From Paracoccaceae bacterium (GTDB lineage: Bacteria; Pseudomonadota; Alphaproteobacteria; Rhodobacterales; Rhodobacteraceae): a DNA stretch of 64,000 bases. The first letter of the stretch is position 1. Each line of letters begins with the position of its first letter. The DNA lies in contig JALSJM010000005.1 of assembly GCA_026989355.1 (NCBI GenBank), positions 248,001 through 312,000 of the forward strand. The letters run 5' to 3'. The notes below the pieces were generated by a model. It worked only from the letters and a program-made list of their open reading frames with translations, had not been told where the DNA came from and did not search any database. Shown here one piece after another: positions 35,722-44,503 of this stretch. A program made the translations under genes and the position numbers.

Positions 35722-37185
35722 ATGACTGATACACTCAACAATCACCTCTGGTTCGAAACCGACAGGATCTTCATCGGCGGCAGGTGGCTTGCCCCCACCC
35801 GGGGCGAACGGCTGACACTCGAAAACCCCTCGACCGGCGAAATCCTGACCGCCATCGCGCGCGGCACGGCCGAAGATATCGACATGGCCGTGGCCGCAGC
35901 ACAGGAAGCCCGGAACGGAGAATGGGGCCGCCTGACCGCCACCGAACGCGGCCGCCTGCTGGCCCGCCTCGCCGCGCTGGTGCAGGCACGGGCCGAAGAT
36001 CTGGCCCGTCTCGAAGCACTTGATGTCGGCAAACCCCTGACTCAGGCGCGCAACGATGCGCAGGCACTGGCGCGCTATCTCGAATTCTATGCCGGCGCCG
36101 CCGACAAGATAATGGGCGAAACCATCCCCTATCTTGCCGGTTATACTGTCTATACCCTGCGCGAACCGCACGGGGTGACGGCCCATATCGTGCCATGGAA
36201 CTATCCGATGCAGATCATCGGGCGATCGGTGGGGGCGGCACTGGCCATGGGCAATGCGGCCGTGCTGAAACCGGCCGAAAATGCCTGTCTGACGGCACTT
36301 GCCTTCGCCGATCTCGCACATCAGGCCGGCCTGCCGGCAGGTGCACTGAACGTGGTTCCGGGACTGGGGGAAGAAGCCGGTGCCGCACTGGCCGGGCACG
36401 ACGACATACAGCACATCAGCTTCACCGGCTCGGTGGAAGTGGGGCGCAAGGTGCAACAGGCCGCCGGCCAGAACGTGGTGCCGGTAACGCTGGAGCTCGG
36501 CGGCAAGTCTCCTCAGATCGTGTTCGCCGATGCCGATATCCGGGCCGCATTGCCGTTTCTGATCGGGGCTTGCGTGCAGAATGCAGGGCAAACCTGCTCG
36601 GCCAGCTCGCGCCTGCTGGTGGAACGCCCCGTATATGACGAACTGATGGCATTGCTGATCCCGCGTTATCAGGCTCTGACGGCAGGGCCCGCACCTGACG
36701 ATCTTGATCTGGGGCCGCTGATCTCGGCGCGCCAAAAGAAAACAGTTACCGATTACCTTGCCCTTGCCGGCGATCTTGAAGTGGCGGCACGCGGCAGGAT
36801 CATGGCCGGCGCTCCCGCGGGCGGCCATTATGTGGCACCGGTTCTGCTGGCCGGCGTGCCCCCCTGCCATCCCCTGGCACAGGAAGAAATCTTCGGCCCC
36901 GTTCAGGTGGTGATCCCTTTCGATGGCGAAGACGAGGCCGTGGAAATTGCCAACGGCACCGGTTTCGGGCTGGTGGCCGGAGTCTGGAGCGAAAACGGCG
37001 CGCGCCAGATGCGCATGAGCCGCCGCCTTCGAGCCGGCCAGGTATTCATCAACAACTATGGTGCCGGCGGCGGTGTGGAACTGCCCTTCGGGGGGGTCGG
37101 GAAGTCGGGCCACGGGCGGGAAAAGGGGTTCGAAGCGCTCTATGGCTTCTCTGTCCTGAAAACCGTGGCTGCAAGACACGGCTGA
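35722..37185 (+). CDS. NAD-dependent aldehyde dehydrogenase
   Basis: A 487-residue single-domain ALDH. The NAD-binding and catalytic residues are visible: VPWNYPMQ, KPAENA, the catalytic Glu in LELGGKSPQIV and the nucleophilic Cys in NAGQTCSASSR. It is closest in style to betaine- and aminoaldehyde dehydrogenases. It lies 18 bases after the ABC ATPase gene on the same strand and is probably part of the importer operon, suggesting that the imported compound is converted to an aldehyde and then oxidised (inference). Confidence 0.9.
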   Translation: MTDTLNNHLWFETDRIFIGGRWLAPTRGERLTLENPSTGEILTAIARGTAEDIDMAVAAAQEARNGEWGRLTATERGRLLARLAALVQARAEDLARLEALDVGKPLTQARNDAQALARYLEFYAGAADKIMGETIPYLAGYTVYTLREPHGVTAHIVPWNYPMQIIGRSVGAALAMGNAAVLKPAENACLTALAFADLAHQAGLPAGALNVVPGLGEEAGAALAGHDDIQHISFTGSVEVGRKVQQAAGQNVVPVTLELGGKSPQIVFADADIRAALPFLIGACVQNAGQTCSASSRLLVERPVYDELMALLIPRYQALTAGPAPDDLDLGPLISARQKKTVTDYLALAGDLEVAARGRIMAGAPAGGHYVAPVLLAGVPPCHPLAQEEIFGPVQVVIPFDGEDEAVEIANGTGFGLVAGVWSENGARQMRMSRRLRAGQVFINNYGAGGGVELPFGGVGKSGHGREKGFEALYGFSVLKTVAARHG

Positions 37186-37266
37186 CAGCCCCACCCCGAC
37201 CGAGGCACGCCCAGGCCTGCGGGCCGCCTGCCCCCCATCGGGCGTTTTCTGCTCCTTGCAGGCCCG

Positions 37267-37836
37267 TTACCTGCGCCGTGCAAAGGGGTTGAGCCGACGC
37301 ATCGCACGCAGCACACGCCGGCGCATCGGGCTTTCATCGCGCAGGAAACGCTCGCAGAACCAACCCAGGAACACCCCCGCCAGCACCTGCCAGATGTTGT
37401 GCTTGCCCGCCTCGATCCGCGATGCGCCCACATAACCCGCCGCGGTGATCACCAGCATCTGCGCCACGGGTCGGTTCTCAAGGCAGTTCTGCACCAGCGC
37501 ACTGGCCCCGAAAACGGCTGCCGTGGTATGGCCTGAGGGAAAGCCCTCGTCTCCGCCATTGGGGCGGATGTTGATCGGCGCATCCCCGAGGCCCTGTTTC
37601 GATCCGTGCAGAACCGCTTCCATCACCAGGAAACGGGCGAAATATTCCTTTCCCCGCCCGTCGGCGACCTCGCAGGCCCAGGCAAGCGTGGGCAGGGCAT
37701 ATTGCAGATGATCGCCATAGCGCTCGGCGTCGGGCTTCGTGAAAACCACCACCAGAAGAAGCATGACAACCACCATCAGCGCACGGCGCTGCATGGCAAG
37801 CAAGACACGCAGTATCCTGCGGATGAATTTCAGCAT
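37267..37836 (-). CDS. PAP2-family membrane phosphatase
   Basis: A 189-residue inner-membrane protein of the type-2 phosphatidic acid phosphatase family. After an N-terminal hydrophobic helix (about residues 12-32), motif 2 is FPSGHTT (99-105) and motif 3 is SRIEAGKHNIWQ (139-150). The usual SRX5HX3D ends in Asp; here that position is Gln150, so the charge-relay partner of His146 is missing. Motif 1 is loose (Lys80, Arg91-Pro92). The start at 37836 gives family length. It is divergent from an ArnT-like glycosyltransferase, so a role in lipid A or polyprenyl-phosphate metabolism is plausible but unproven. Confidence 0.82.
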   Translation of the reverse strand: MLKFIRRILRVLLAMQRRALMVVVMLLLVVVFTKPDAERYGDHLQYALPTLAWACEVADGRGKEYFARFLVMEAVLHGSKQGLGDAPINIRPNGGDEGFPSGHTTAAVFGASALVQNCLENRPVAQMLVITAAGYVGASRIEAGKHNIWQVLAGVFLGWFCERFLRDESPMRRRVLRAMRRLNPFARRR

Positions 37837-37960
37837 GGAACCCCCGACATTCCGCACAACCCTACAGCACCGCTTTTCATCCGGGCAAGGGGACTTGCCG
37901 CGATTCTGGCCGAAAAACCGCTTGCGCTTTTGCGCAGTTCGCGTGTTTCTGGCAGGCAGG

Positions 37961-39604
37961 ATGAACGGGCAACCCACCGGCAAGGCCGTTACGCGCCTTC
38001 TTGATCTGCCCCCGCCAAAGGCGATGGGGTTTCTCGTGCTGGTCAGCCTGCTGCTTTTCCTGCCCGGTTTCTTCGGTCTGCCCCCGGTGGACCGCGATGA
38101 AGTGCTCTTTTCCCAGGCTTCGAAACAGATGGTGGAAAGCGGCGATTTCATCGATATCCGCGTGGGCGATCGCCCGCGCTACAAGAAACCGGTCGGGATC
38201 TACTGGCTGCAGGCCGCGGCCTATGGGCTGGCCGGCGAAAGCCACCGCCACGACATCTGGGTCTTTCGCCTGCCTTCGCTGCTTGCCGCTACCGGTGCGG
38301 TGCTGCTTACCTGGCTGCTCGGCCTTTCCCTGGCAGGCCGGCGGGCCGGGATGATTGCCGGCCTGCTGATGGCCAGCGCCTTTCTGCTGGGCACCGAGGC
38401 CCGCCTTGCCAAGACGGATGCCACCCTTCTTTTCACCATCATCTCGGCGCAATATGCCCTTGGCCGGGCTTTCGTTCGTGGCACGGCAGGGCCGGGCCTT
38501 GCGGTGCTGTTCTGGGGCGCGCTCGGAGCAGGGATTCTTGTCAAGGGGCCGGTGGGGCCGATGGTGACAGGATTCACCATTCTCGCCCTGATCGCCTTCA
38601 CCCGCGAAGCGCGCTGGCTGAAGCCCCTTCTGCGGCTCCGGGGGGTATTCCTGCTGCTTGCCATTACCCTTCCCTGGTATGTGCTGATCCATCTCAAGGC
38701 CGGCGATCTGTTCTGGCAGGAAAGCCTCGGACGCGACATGGCCGCCAAGATCACCAGCGCCCAGGAAAGCCACGGCGCCCCGCCGGGAAGCTATCTTGTT
38801 GCCTTCTGGGCCACCTTCTTTCCGGGTTCCCTCTTCGTCTTGCCGGTGATCGGGAAGGCCTGGCGGGCCCGGCGCGAACGGGTGGTGATCTTCCTTCTGT
38901 CCTGGATCCTGCCCACCTGGGTGCTTTTCGAACTGCTGCCGACAAAGCTTGTCCACTATGTGCTGCCCACCTATCCCGCCATTGCCCTGCTGGTGGCGTT
39001 CGGCCTGCTGCAGGCCCCGGCTCCTGGCCGGGCCACCCGCCTTTTCATGCTGCTGTTGCTGCTGATCCCCCCTGCCCTGCTTGGCGCCATCGCCCTTGAG
39101 GCCCCGGAATACGCCGCCGGAAGCGGCGCGCGCCCCTTCACGCTGTGGCTTGCCTTTGCCCTTCTTCTGCCGCTCGGCGGGCTGGCCGGGTGGCTGATCT
39201 GGCGGAAACGGCTTCTGCAGGCCGTCTTTCTGGCGCCGCTTCTTTCACTGGCTCTTTCGATCGGCCTCTATCCCACCCTGGCCCGCCTGCCGGGGCTCTG
39301 GCCGGCCCAGTCCGCGGCGGCGATCATCCATTCCTTCAGCGGCTGTGCAAGGCCGGATCTTGCCACCTATGGCTATTACGAGGCTTCGCTGATCTTCCTG
39401 ACCGACAGCCGGATGAAACGCGCCCCGCGCGCCGAAGAAATCGATCCGGCCTGCGCCATTGTCGTGGTGGAGGCGCGGGCCGAAGAGGGCTGGCAGGATG
39501 TCCGCGCAGCGATCGGGGCGGAGTTTCGCAGGCTTGGACAGGTGGACGGGCTCGACCTGGCCACCGGAAAACCTGTGCGTCTTGGCATATACGCAACCCC
39601 CTGA
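37961..39604 (+). CDS. ArnT/PMT-like membrane glycosyltransferase
   Basis: A 547-residue polytopic membrane protein of the glycosyltransferase 39/83 superfamily. The first periplasmic loop carries the acidic catalytic-type motif PVDRDEVLFSQASKQMVESGD, followed by DRPRYKKPVGIYWLQAA, as in ArnT (undecaprenyl-phosphate aminoarabinose transferase) and related enzymes. About 11-12 helices are followed by a soluble C-terminal domain of about 110 residues. The start at 37961 places the first membrane helix correctly. It would transfer a sugar from a polyprenyl phosphate to lipid A or another envelope acceptor; donor and acceptor are not defined. Confidence 0.85.
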   Translation: MNGQPTGKAVTRLLDLPPPKAMGFLVLVSLLLFLPGFFGLPPVDRDEVLFSQASKQMVESGDFIDIRVGDRPRYKKPVGIYWLQAAAYGLAGESHRHDIWVFRLPSLLAATGAVLLTWLLGLSLAGRRAGMIAGLLMASAFLLGTEARLAKTDATLLFTIISAQYALGRAFVRGTAGPGLAVLFWGALGAGILVKGPVGPMVTGFTILALIAFTREARWLKPLLRLRGVFLLLAITLPWYVLIHLKAGDLFWQESLGRDMAAKITSAQESHGAPPGSYLVAFWATFFPGSLFVLPVIGKAWRARRERVVIFLLSWILPTWVLFELLPTKLVHYVLPTYPAIALLVAFGLLQAPAPGRATRLFMLLLLLIPPALLGAIALEAPEYAAGSGARPFTLWLAFALLLPLGGLAGWLIWRKRLLQAVFLAPLLSLALSIGLYPTLARLPGLWPAQSAAAIIHSFSGCARPDLATYGYYEASLIFLTDSRMKRAPRAEEIDPACAIVVVEARAEEGWQDVRAAIGAEFRRLGQVDGLDLATGKPVRLGIYATP

Positions 39605-39662
39605 AGGGCTTGCTCTGCGGGGCGCTTCTGCATCATGCTGCCGCAAAAAGGGAGGAAAGGAC

Positions 39663-40403
39663 ATGCGGCTTGAGGGAAAGACAGCCATCGTTACCGGCGC
39701 GGGATCCGGCTTTGGCGCGGGTATCGCCCGCAAGTTCGCGGCCGAGGGTGCGCGGGTGATGGTGGCCGACATCAATGCCGGGGCAGCGCACATGCTGGCC
39801 GACGAAATCGGCGGCATTGCACGGGAAACGGATGTTTCGGATGCTGCCAGCGTGTCTGCAATGGCCACCGCGGCCGAGGCCGCTTTCGGACGGATCGACA
39901 TCCTGGTGAACAACGCCGGCATCACCCACCTGCCCGCCCCCCTTGAAGAGGTAAGCGAGGCGGATTTCGACCGGGTGCTCGCGGTCAATGCAAAGTCGGT
40001 CTATCTGACAGCCCGGGAGATCGTGCCCCGCATGAAGGCTGCGGAAAGCGGCGTGATCCTGAACGTGGCCTCGACAGCCGGGGTAAGCCCGCGCCCGCGG
40101 CTGAACTGGTACAATGCCTCGAAGGGCTGGATGATCACGGCCACGAAGGCGATGGCGGTGGAACTGGCGCCTTTCCGCATTCGGGTGAATGCGATCAATC
40201 CGGTAGCCGGGGAAACGCCGCTGCTGAAAAGCTTCATGGGCGAGGACACCCCCGAGATGCGGGCGAAGTTCCTGGCAACGATCCCGCTGGGACGGTTCTC
40301 GACACCGGAAGACATGGGCAATGCGGCAGCCTTCCTGTGCTCGGATGAAGCCGGTATGATCACCGGTGTGGCGCTTGAAATTGACGGAGGGCGCTGCATC
40401 TGA
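39663..40403 (+). CDS. short-chain dehydrogenase/reductase
   Basis: A 246-residue classical SDR. The cofactor motif is TGAGSGFGAG near residue 11, NNAG is in LVNNAGITHL, the catalytic Ser is in NVASTAG and the YxxxK is YNASKGW. Asp in VMVADIN after strand 2 suggests NAD preference. It ends with DGGRCI, similar to FabG/glucose-dehydrogenase-like SDRs. GGAGG precedes the start. It follows the glycosyltransferase gene by 58 bases and precedes a P1 peptidase gene, without an obvious pathway. Confidence 0.9.
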   Translation: MRLEGKTAIVTGAGSGFGAGIARKFAAEGARVMVADINAGAAHMLADEIGGIARETDVSDAASVSAMATAAEAAFGRIDILVNNAGITHLPAPLEEVSEADFDRVLAVNAKSVYLTAREIVPRMKAAESGVILNVASTAGVSPRPRLNWYNASKGWMITATKAMAVELAPFRIRVNAINPVAGETPLLKSFMGEDTPEMRAKFLATIPLGRFSTPEDMGNAAAFLCSDEAGMITGVALEIDGGRCI

Positions 40404-40460
40404 TAGCCGAAAGCTCTGCTCCGGCCCCCGGGGTATTTCGTCCAGGATGAAGGAGACCCC

Positions 40461-41462
40461 ATGCAGCCCGGAAAGCGCAACCTGATTACCGATGTTGCGG
40501 GGCTTGTGGTGGGCAATGCCGATGACGCCCGGATCAGGAGCGGAGTCAGCGTGCTGACCGCCGCGCGCCCCCTTGTGGCGGCGGTGCATGTGATGGGGGG
40601 GGCACCAGGCACGCGTGAAACCGATCTTCTGGCCCCCGACAGGCTGGTGCAGGAGGTGGATGCACTGGTGCTTTCGGGCGGATCAACCTTCGGGCTGGAT
40701 GCCGCCGCCGGAGTAGCCGAAGCCCTGCGGAAAGCGGGGCGCGGGTTTGACGTGGGCGGGCAGCGGGTGCCGATCGTGCCCGGGGCGATCCTGTTCGATC
40801 TTCTGAACGGAGGTGAAAAGGACTGGTGCGAAAACCCCTACAAGGGGCTTGGGCGGGCAGCGCTTGATGCGGCCGGGGCCGATTTCGCCCTGGGCAGCAC
40901 GGGCGCAGGCGCCGGCGCAACGGTGGCCGATCTGAAAGGGGGGCTGGGTTCGGCCTCGCTGGTGCTTGAAAACGGCATTACCGTAGGTGCGCTGGCCGCG
41001 GTGAATGCCGTGGGCCGTGTTACCCATGACAGCGGACATTTCTGGGCCGCGCCCTGGGAATTCGGCAACGAGTTCGGCGGACGCGGTACCGGCACGGCAT
41101 TTGATCCGGCCGCTACACCGGTCACCAAGCTGGGCACGCGTCAGGCCACCACCATTGCCATCGTCGCCACTGATGCGGCGCTGGATCAGGCCCAGGCCAC
41201 GCGCCTGGCCGTGGCCGCGCATGACGGCATTGCACGCGCCGTTCACCCGGCCCATACGCCATATGACGGTGATCTTGTGTTTGCCGTCTCCACCGGCGCC
41301 CGTCCGCTTCGCGATCCCGAGCGCGATCCGATGCTCCTGGGCCATGCGGCGGCTGTCTGTCTTGCCCGGGCCATTGCACGGGGGGTTTACGAGGCCACAT
41401 CCGCCCCCGGCGATCCCCTGCCCACATGGCGCCGGAAATACGGAGACCCTCAGGGCGCGTGA
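40461..41462 (+). CDS. P1 family peptidase (S58, DmpA/NylC-like)
   Basis: A 333-residue protein of the self-cleaving N-terminal-nucleophile P1 family. Family segments visible are ITDVAGLVVGNADD, the LVLSGGSTFGLDAAAGV stretch, ALGSTGAGAGATVADLKGG and RQATTIAIVATDA, where the chain is expected to be cut so that Thr230 (or Thr231) becomes the nucleophile; the typical Asn before it in NylC is Ala here. Members are aminopeptidases or amidases, for example beta-peptide or nylon-oligomer hydrolases. The exact substrate is unknown. Confidence 0.87.
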   Translation: MQPGKRNLITDVAGLVVGNADDARIRSGVSVLTAARPLVAAVHVMGGAPGTRETDLLAPDRLVQEVDALVLSGGSTFGLDAAAGVAEALRKAGRGFDVGGQRVPIVPGAILFDLLNGGEKDWCENPYKGLGRAALDAAGADFALGSTGAGAGATVADLKGGLGSASLVLENGITVGALAAVNAVGRVTHDSGHFWAAPWEFGNEFGGRGTGTAFDPAATPVTKLGTRQATTIAIVATDAALDQAQATRLAVAAHDGIARAVHPAHTPYDGDLVFAVSTGARPLRDPERDPMLLGHAAAVCLARAIARGVYEATSAPGDPLPTWRRKYGDPQGA

Positions 41463-41495
41463 CAAAGATCCGCCCGGCGCCTCCGCAGTCGTGTA

Positions 41496-42320
41496 TCAGC
41501 CCCGCCCCAGAAGTGTCTTCACCATCGTGCTTTCGGGATCGCAGAGATCATCGATCACGTTGAAATGGTGGCGCCCCGGTGCGATGGCAAGCGGCACGCC
41601 CCAGCGGTCAGCCAGCGCCCTGGCCTGCTCCAGAAAGGCGGGGCGTTCCCCGGCACCCACCCAGACATGGGCCGGCACCAGCCGCCGGGACGGCGCCAGA
41701 ACCGGGCTTTCGGCTTCGGCCTCGGGCATGTCAAGGCGCAGGTCGTCATTGATGCGGGTGCGCATGAGCGGACGCAGATCGCCAAGCGGCGAAATCATCA
41801 GAACCCGACCGAGACGCGCCGAAACCTCCGCGGACAGCGGCACATCACGGCACAGCATGCGCGCCACGAGATGCCCGCCGGCAGAATGCCCCGCCAGGTG
41901 GATCGGGCCTGTGGTTTCTGCGGCAATCGCTGTCAGGGCGCTTGCGATCTCGCGGGTGATGGCGCCGATACGGGCACGTGGCGCCAGGGTATGGGAAGGA
42001 AGGGCCACCGCCACGCCATGCGCCACCCCACCGGCGGCAAGATGCGACCAGTCCTGGCGGCCGAAGGCACGCCAGTAACCGCCATGAACGAAAACCACCA
42101 CTCCTTCGGCCGGGCCCTCGGGCAGGAACAGATCGAACCGCTGGCGCGTCCGGGGCCCATAGGGCAGGTTGAGCCGCGCCCGCCCCGCCGCCGCGCGCGC
42201 CATGCGCCATTCGTGCGCCGCCTGCCGCCAGCGGAGCGGATAGGCTTCGGCACCGGGAATGTGGGCCGCATTGGCATAGGCATCGTCGAGATCCACCATA
42301 TCAAGCGTTTCGTCAGTCAT
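41496..42320 (-). CDS. alpha/beta hydrolase, kynurenine-formamidase-like
   Basis: A 274-residue alpha/beta hydrolase with the oxyanion motif HGGYW, the nucleophile elbow GHSAGGH, and a C-terminal His in PGRHHFNVIDDL. This combination is typical of the formamidase/esterase group that includes arylformamidases. The ATG at 42320 has GGAGG eight bases upstream; a longer in-frame extension is not supported. No other tryptophan-degradation genes are near, so kynurenine formamidase activity is only a possibility. It is divergent from gabD. Confidence 0.85.
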   Translation of the reverse strand: MTDETLDMVDLDDAYANAAHIPGAEAYPLRWRQAAHEWRMARAAAGRARLNLPYGPRTRQRFDLFLPEGPAEGVVVFVHGGYWRAFGRQDWSHLAAGGVAHGVAVALPSHTLAPRARIGAITREIASALTAIAAETTGPIHLAGHSAGGHLVARMLCRDVPLSAEVSARLGRVLMISPLGDLRPLMRTRINDDLRLDMPEAEAESPVLAPSRRLVPAHVWVGAGERPAFLEQARALADRWGVPLAIAPGRHHFNVIDDLCDPESTMVKTLLGRG

Positions 42321-42364
42321 GCCGGATCCTCCCTCTGGACAATCGCCCGTGACCGTGGTCAGCC

Positions 42365-42378
42365 TTGGCCACGGCCAA
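42365..42378. promoter_or_regulatory. palindrome in the hydrolase-gabD gap
   Basis: TTGGCC-AC-GGCCAA is a perfect 14-base palindrome six bases before the gabD Shine-Dalgarno. It overlaps a second inverted repeat (CCGTGG at 42353-42358 and CCACGG at 42369-42374). It may be a regulator site; no regulator gene is adjacent. Confidence 0.35.
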
Positions 42379-42397
42379 TCTTTCGGAGGATGATACC

Positions 42398-43912
42398 ATG
42401 GGCGCAGCTGCAACCAAACTGGAAGACATTCTGAAGGACCCCTCTCTCATCGCCCGCAGGGCCTATGTGGGCGGTGAATGGATCAATGCCGATGACGGCG
42501 CCACTTTCGCCGTGACAAACCCCGCCCGCGGCGAGGTAATTGCCGAAGTGGCCGATCTTGGCCGCGCCGAGGTGGCACGCGCCATTGCCTCGGCCGACAG
42601 GGCACAGAAGGAATGGCTGCAGCGCACCGCGAAGGAACGCGCCGGAATCCTGCGTGTCTGGTTCGAACTGATGATGGAAAACCAGGAAGATCTGGCAAGG
42701 ATCCTCACCGCCGAAATGGGCAAGCCGCTGCCTGAAGCCATGGGCGAAATCGCCTATGGTGCCAGCTTCATCGAATGGTTCGCCGAAGAGGGCAAGCGGA
42801 TCTATGGCGAAACCATCCCCGGCCACCAGCCCGACAAGCGCCTGATGGTGATCCGCCAGCCCATCGGCGTGGCCGGTTCGATAACGCCCTGGAACTTTCC
42901 CAATGCCATGATCACCCGCAAGGCCGGCCCTGCGCTTGCCGCCGGCTGCGGTTTCGTGGCCAAACCGGCCGCCGAAACCCCGCTTTCGGCGCTGGCTCTG
43001 GCGGTTCTGGCCGAGCGCGCCGGCCTGCCCGGGGGGCTGTTTGCGGTGGTGCCGTCCTCGCGCGCCGCCGACATCGGCCGGGAATTCTGCGAAAACCCGA
43101 CCGTGCGCAAGATCACCTTCACCGGCTCAACCGAGGTCGGGCGCATCCTTCTGAGGCAGGCCGCCGATCAGGTGAAGAAATGCTCGATGGAGCTTGGCGG
43201 CAACGCCCCCTTCATCGTGTTCGACGATGCCGATCTCGATGCTGCTGTGGAAGGGGCGATCGCCTGCAAGTATCGCAACAACGGGCAGACCTGCGTCTGC
43301 GCCAACCGCATCTACGTGCAGGAGGGCGTTTACGATGCCTTCGCCGAAAAATTCGCCTCTGCAGTGGCCGGGCTCAGAGTGGGCGACGGGCTTGAGGAAG
43401 GCACCGCCCTTGGCCCCCTGATCAGCGAAGACGCACTTGAGAAGGTGGAAGAACACCTGAAGGATGCGCTTGCAAAAGGTGCCGAGATAAAGCTTGGCGG
43501 CAGGCGCCATGCCCTTGGCGGACTGTTCTTCGAACCCACGATCGTGACAGGCGCCACCTGCGACATGGCCTTCGCGCGCGATGAAACCTTCGGCCCCCTT
43601 GCTCCTCTTTTCCGCTTCCGCGACGAAGACGAGGTGATCGCCATGGCCAATGACACGATCTATGGCCTGGCATCCTATTTCTACGCGCGCGATCTGTCGC
43701 GCGTATGGAAGGTGGCCGAGGCGCTGGAATATGGGATCGTGGGTATCAATACCGGTATCATCTCTACCGAAGTCGCCCCCTTCGGGGGCTGGAAGCAATC
43801 GGGGCTCGGGCGTGAGGGCTCGCGCCACGGTATCGAGGAATACACGGAAATGAAGTATATATGCATGTCGGTGCAGGCTGCGCTTCCGTCATCGGCTGGC
43901 AAACCGGGGTGA
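42398..43912 (+). CDS. gabD: NAD(P)-dependent succinate-semialdehyde dehydrogenase
   Basis: A 504-residue ALDH closely resembling GabD. It shows PWNFPNAMITRKAGPALAAGC, the GabD-type lysine in KPAAETPLSALALA, catalytic Glu in MELGGNAPFIVFDDADLD and catalytic Cys in NNGQTCVCANR with the second Cys two residues on, a pair linked to redox control in GabD. The C-terminal PFGGWKQSGLGREGS is also typical. The ATG at 42398 has GGAGG nine bases upstream. It converts succinate semialdehyde to succinate in 4-aminobutyrate degradation. GabT is not in the window. Confidence 0.93.
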   Translation: MGAAATKLEDILKDPSLIARRAYVGGEWINADDGATFAVTNPARGEVIAEVADLGRAEVARAIASADRAQKEWLQRTAKERAGILRVWFELMMENQEDLARILTAEMGKPLPEAMGEIAYGASFIEWFAEEGKRIYGETIPGHQPDKRLMVIRQPIGVAGSITPWNFPNAMITRKAGPALAAGCGFVAKPAAETPLSALALAVLAERAGLPGGLFAVVPSSRAADIGREFCENPTVRKITFTGSTEVGRILLRQAADQVKKCSMELGGNAPFIVFDDADLDAAVEGAIACKYRNNGQTCVCANRIYVQEGVYDAFAEKFASAVAGLRVGDGLEEGTALGPLISEDALEKVEEHLKDALAKGAEIKLGGRRHALGGLFFEPTIVTGATCDMAFARDETFGPLAPLFRFRDEDEVIAMANDTIYGLASYFYARDLSRVWKVAEALEYGIVGINTGIISTEVAPFGGWKQSGLGREGSRHGIEEYTEMKYICMSVQAALPSSAGKPG

Positions 43913-43957
43913 TGGATCGCCAAGGATTGACCTTTCCCGCGCGTCATACCCAATGTG

Positions 43958-44503
43958 ATGCGCATGGATGTGGATGATGAAACCCTGGCCCGACAGGCGG
44001 GCAATGGCGATGGCCCTGCCTTTTCCGCTCTGCTCGAACGCCATTACGATCGCCTTTTCGCGCTGTGCTTCCGCCTCATGGGAAACCGCGCCGAGGCCGA
44101 GGATCTGACACAGGACATCTGCGCCGGCCTTGCGGCGAAGCTGGCCGGATTTCGTGGCCGGGCGCATTTTACCACCTGGCTTCACCGGGTTGCGGTGAAT
44201 GCCGCCCATGACCGCCGCCGCCGCCGGGCCAGACTGAAACGAGCAGCCGATGGCTGGGGAGACTGGGAACGCGCCCGCCATGTGGAAAACGCCGAACAGC
44301 AGGCGGCAATCCTCTGGCTGCACGAGGCCATGCGCACCCTGCCGCCCGAGCTGCGCGACACCCTGGCACTGACCCTTGACGAGGAACTGACCCACCGCGA
44401 GGCAGCCGGGGTGCTGGGCATCTCGGAAGGCACGGTCAGCTGGCGCATGGCCGAAATCAGGAAACGCCTGCGTGCCATGCATGAACAGGATGCAAACACA
44501 TGA
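43958..44503 (+). CDS. ECF-type RNA polymerase sigma factor
   Basis: A protein of about 181 residues with region 2 (ALLERHYDRLFALCFRLMGN, AEDLTQDICAGL) and region 4 (LPPELRDTLALTLDEELTHREAAGVLGISEGTVSWRM) joined by a basic linker. No Shine-Dalgarno is visible, and the start could be the GTG at 43955 or ATG at 43958 or 43964. The stop overlaps the ATG of the vWA gene (ATGA), so the two are translationally coupled, the usual arrangement of a sigma factor with its anti-sigma factor. CGTCA, a common ECF -10 element, lies at 43942-43946, but no matching -35 is evident. Confidence 0.92.
   Translation: MRMDVDDETLARQAGNGDGPAFSALLERHYDRLFALCFRLMGNRAEAEDLTQDICAGLAAKLAGFRGRAHFTTWLHRVAVNAAHDRRRRRARLKRAADGWGDWERARHVENAEQQAAILWLHEAMRTLPPELRDTLALTLDEELTHREAAGVLGISEGTVSWRMAEIRKRLRAMHEQDANT

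Noticed and set aside
34861-37194. 777-codon minus-strand open frame
   Set aside because: Antisense to the ABC ATPase and aldehyde dehydrogenase, both with intact catalytic motifs.
43924-43946. Autoregulated ECF promoter before the sigma gene
   Set aside because: CGTCA fits an ECF -10, but GGATT is only 13 bases upstream and is not a GGAAC-type -35 at the needed spacing; too weak to list as a feature.
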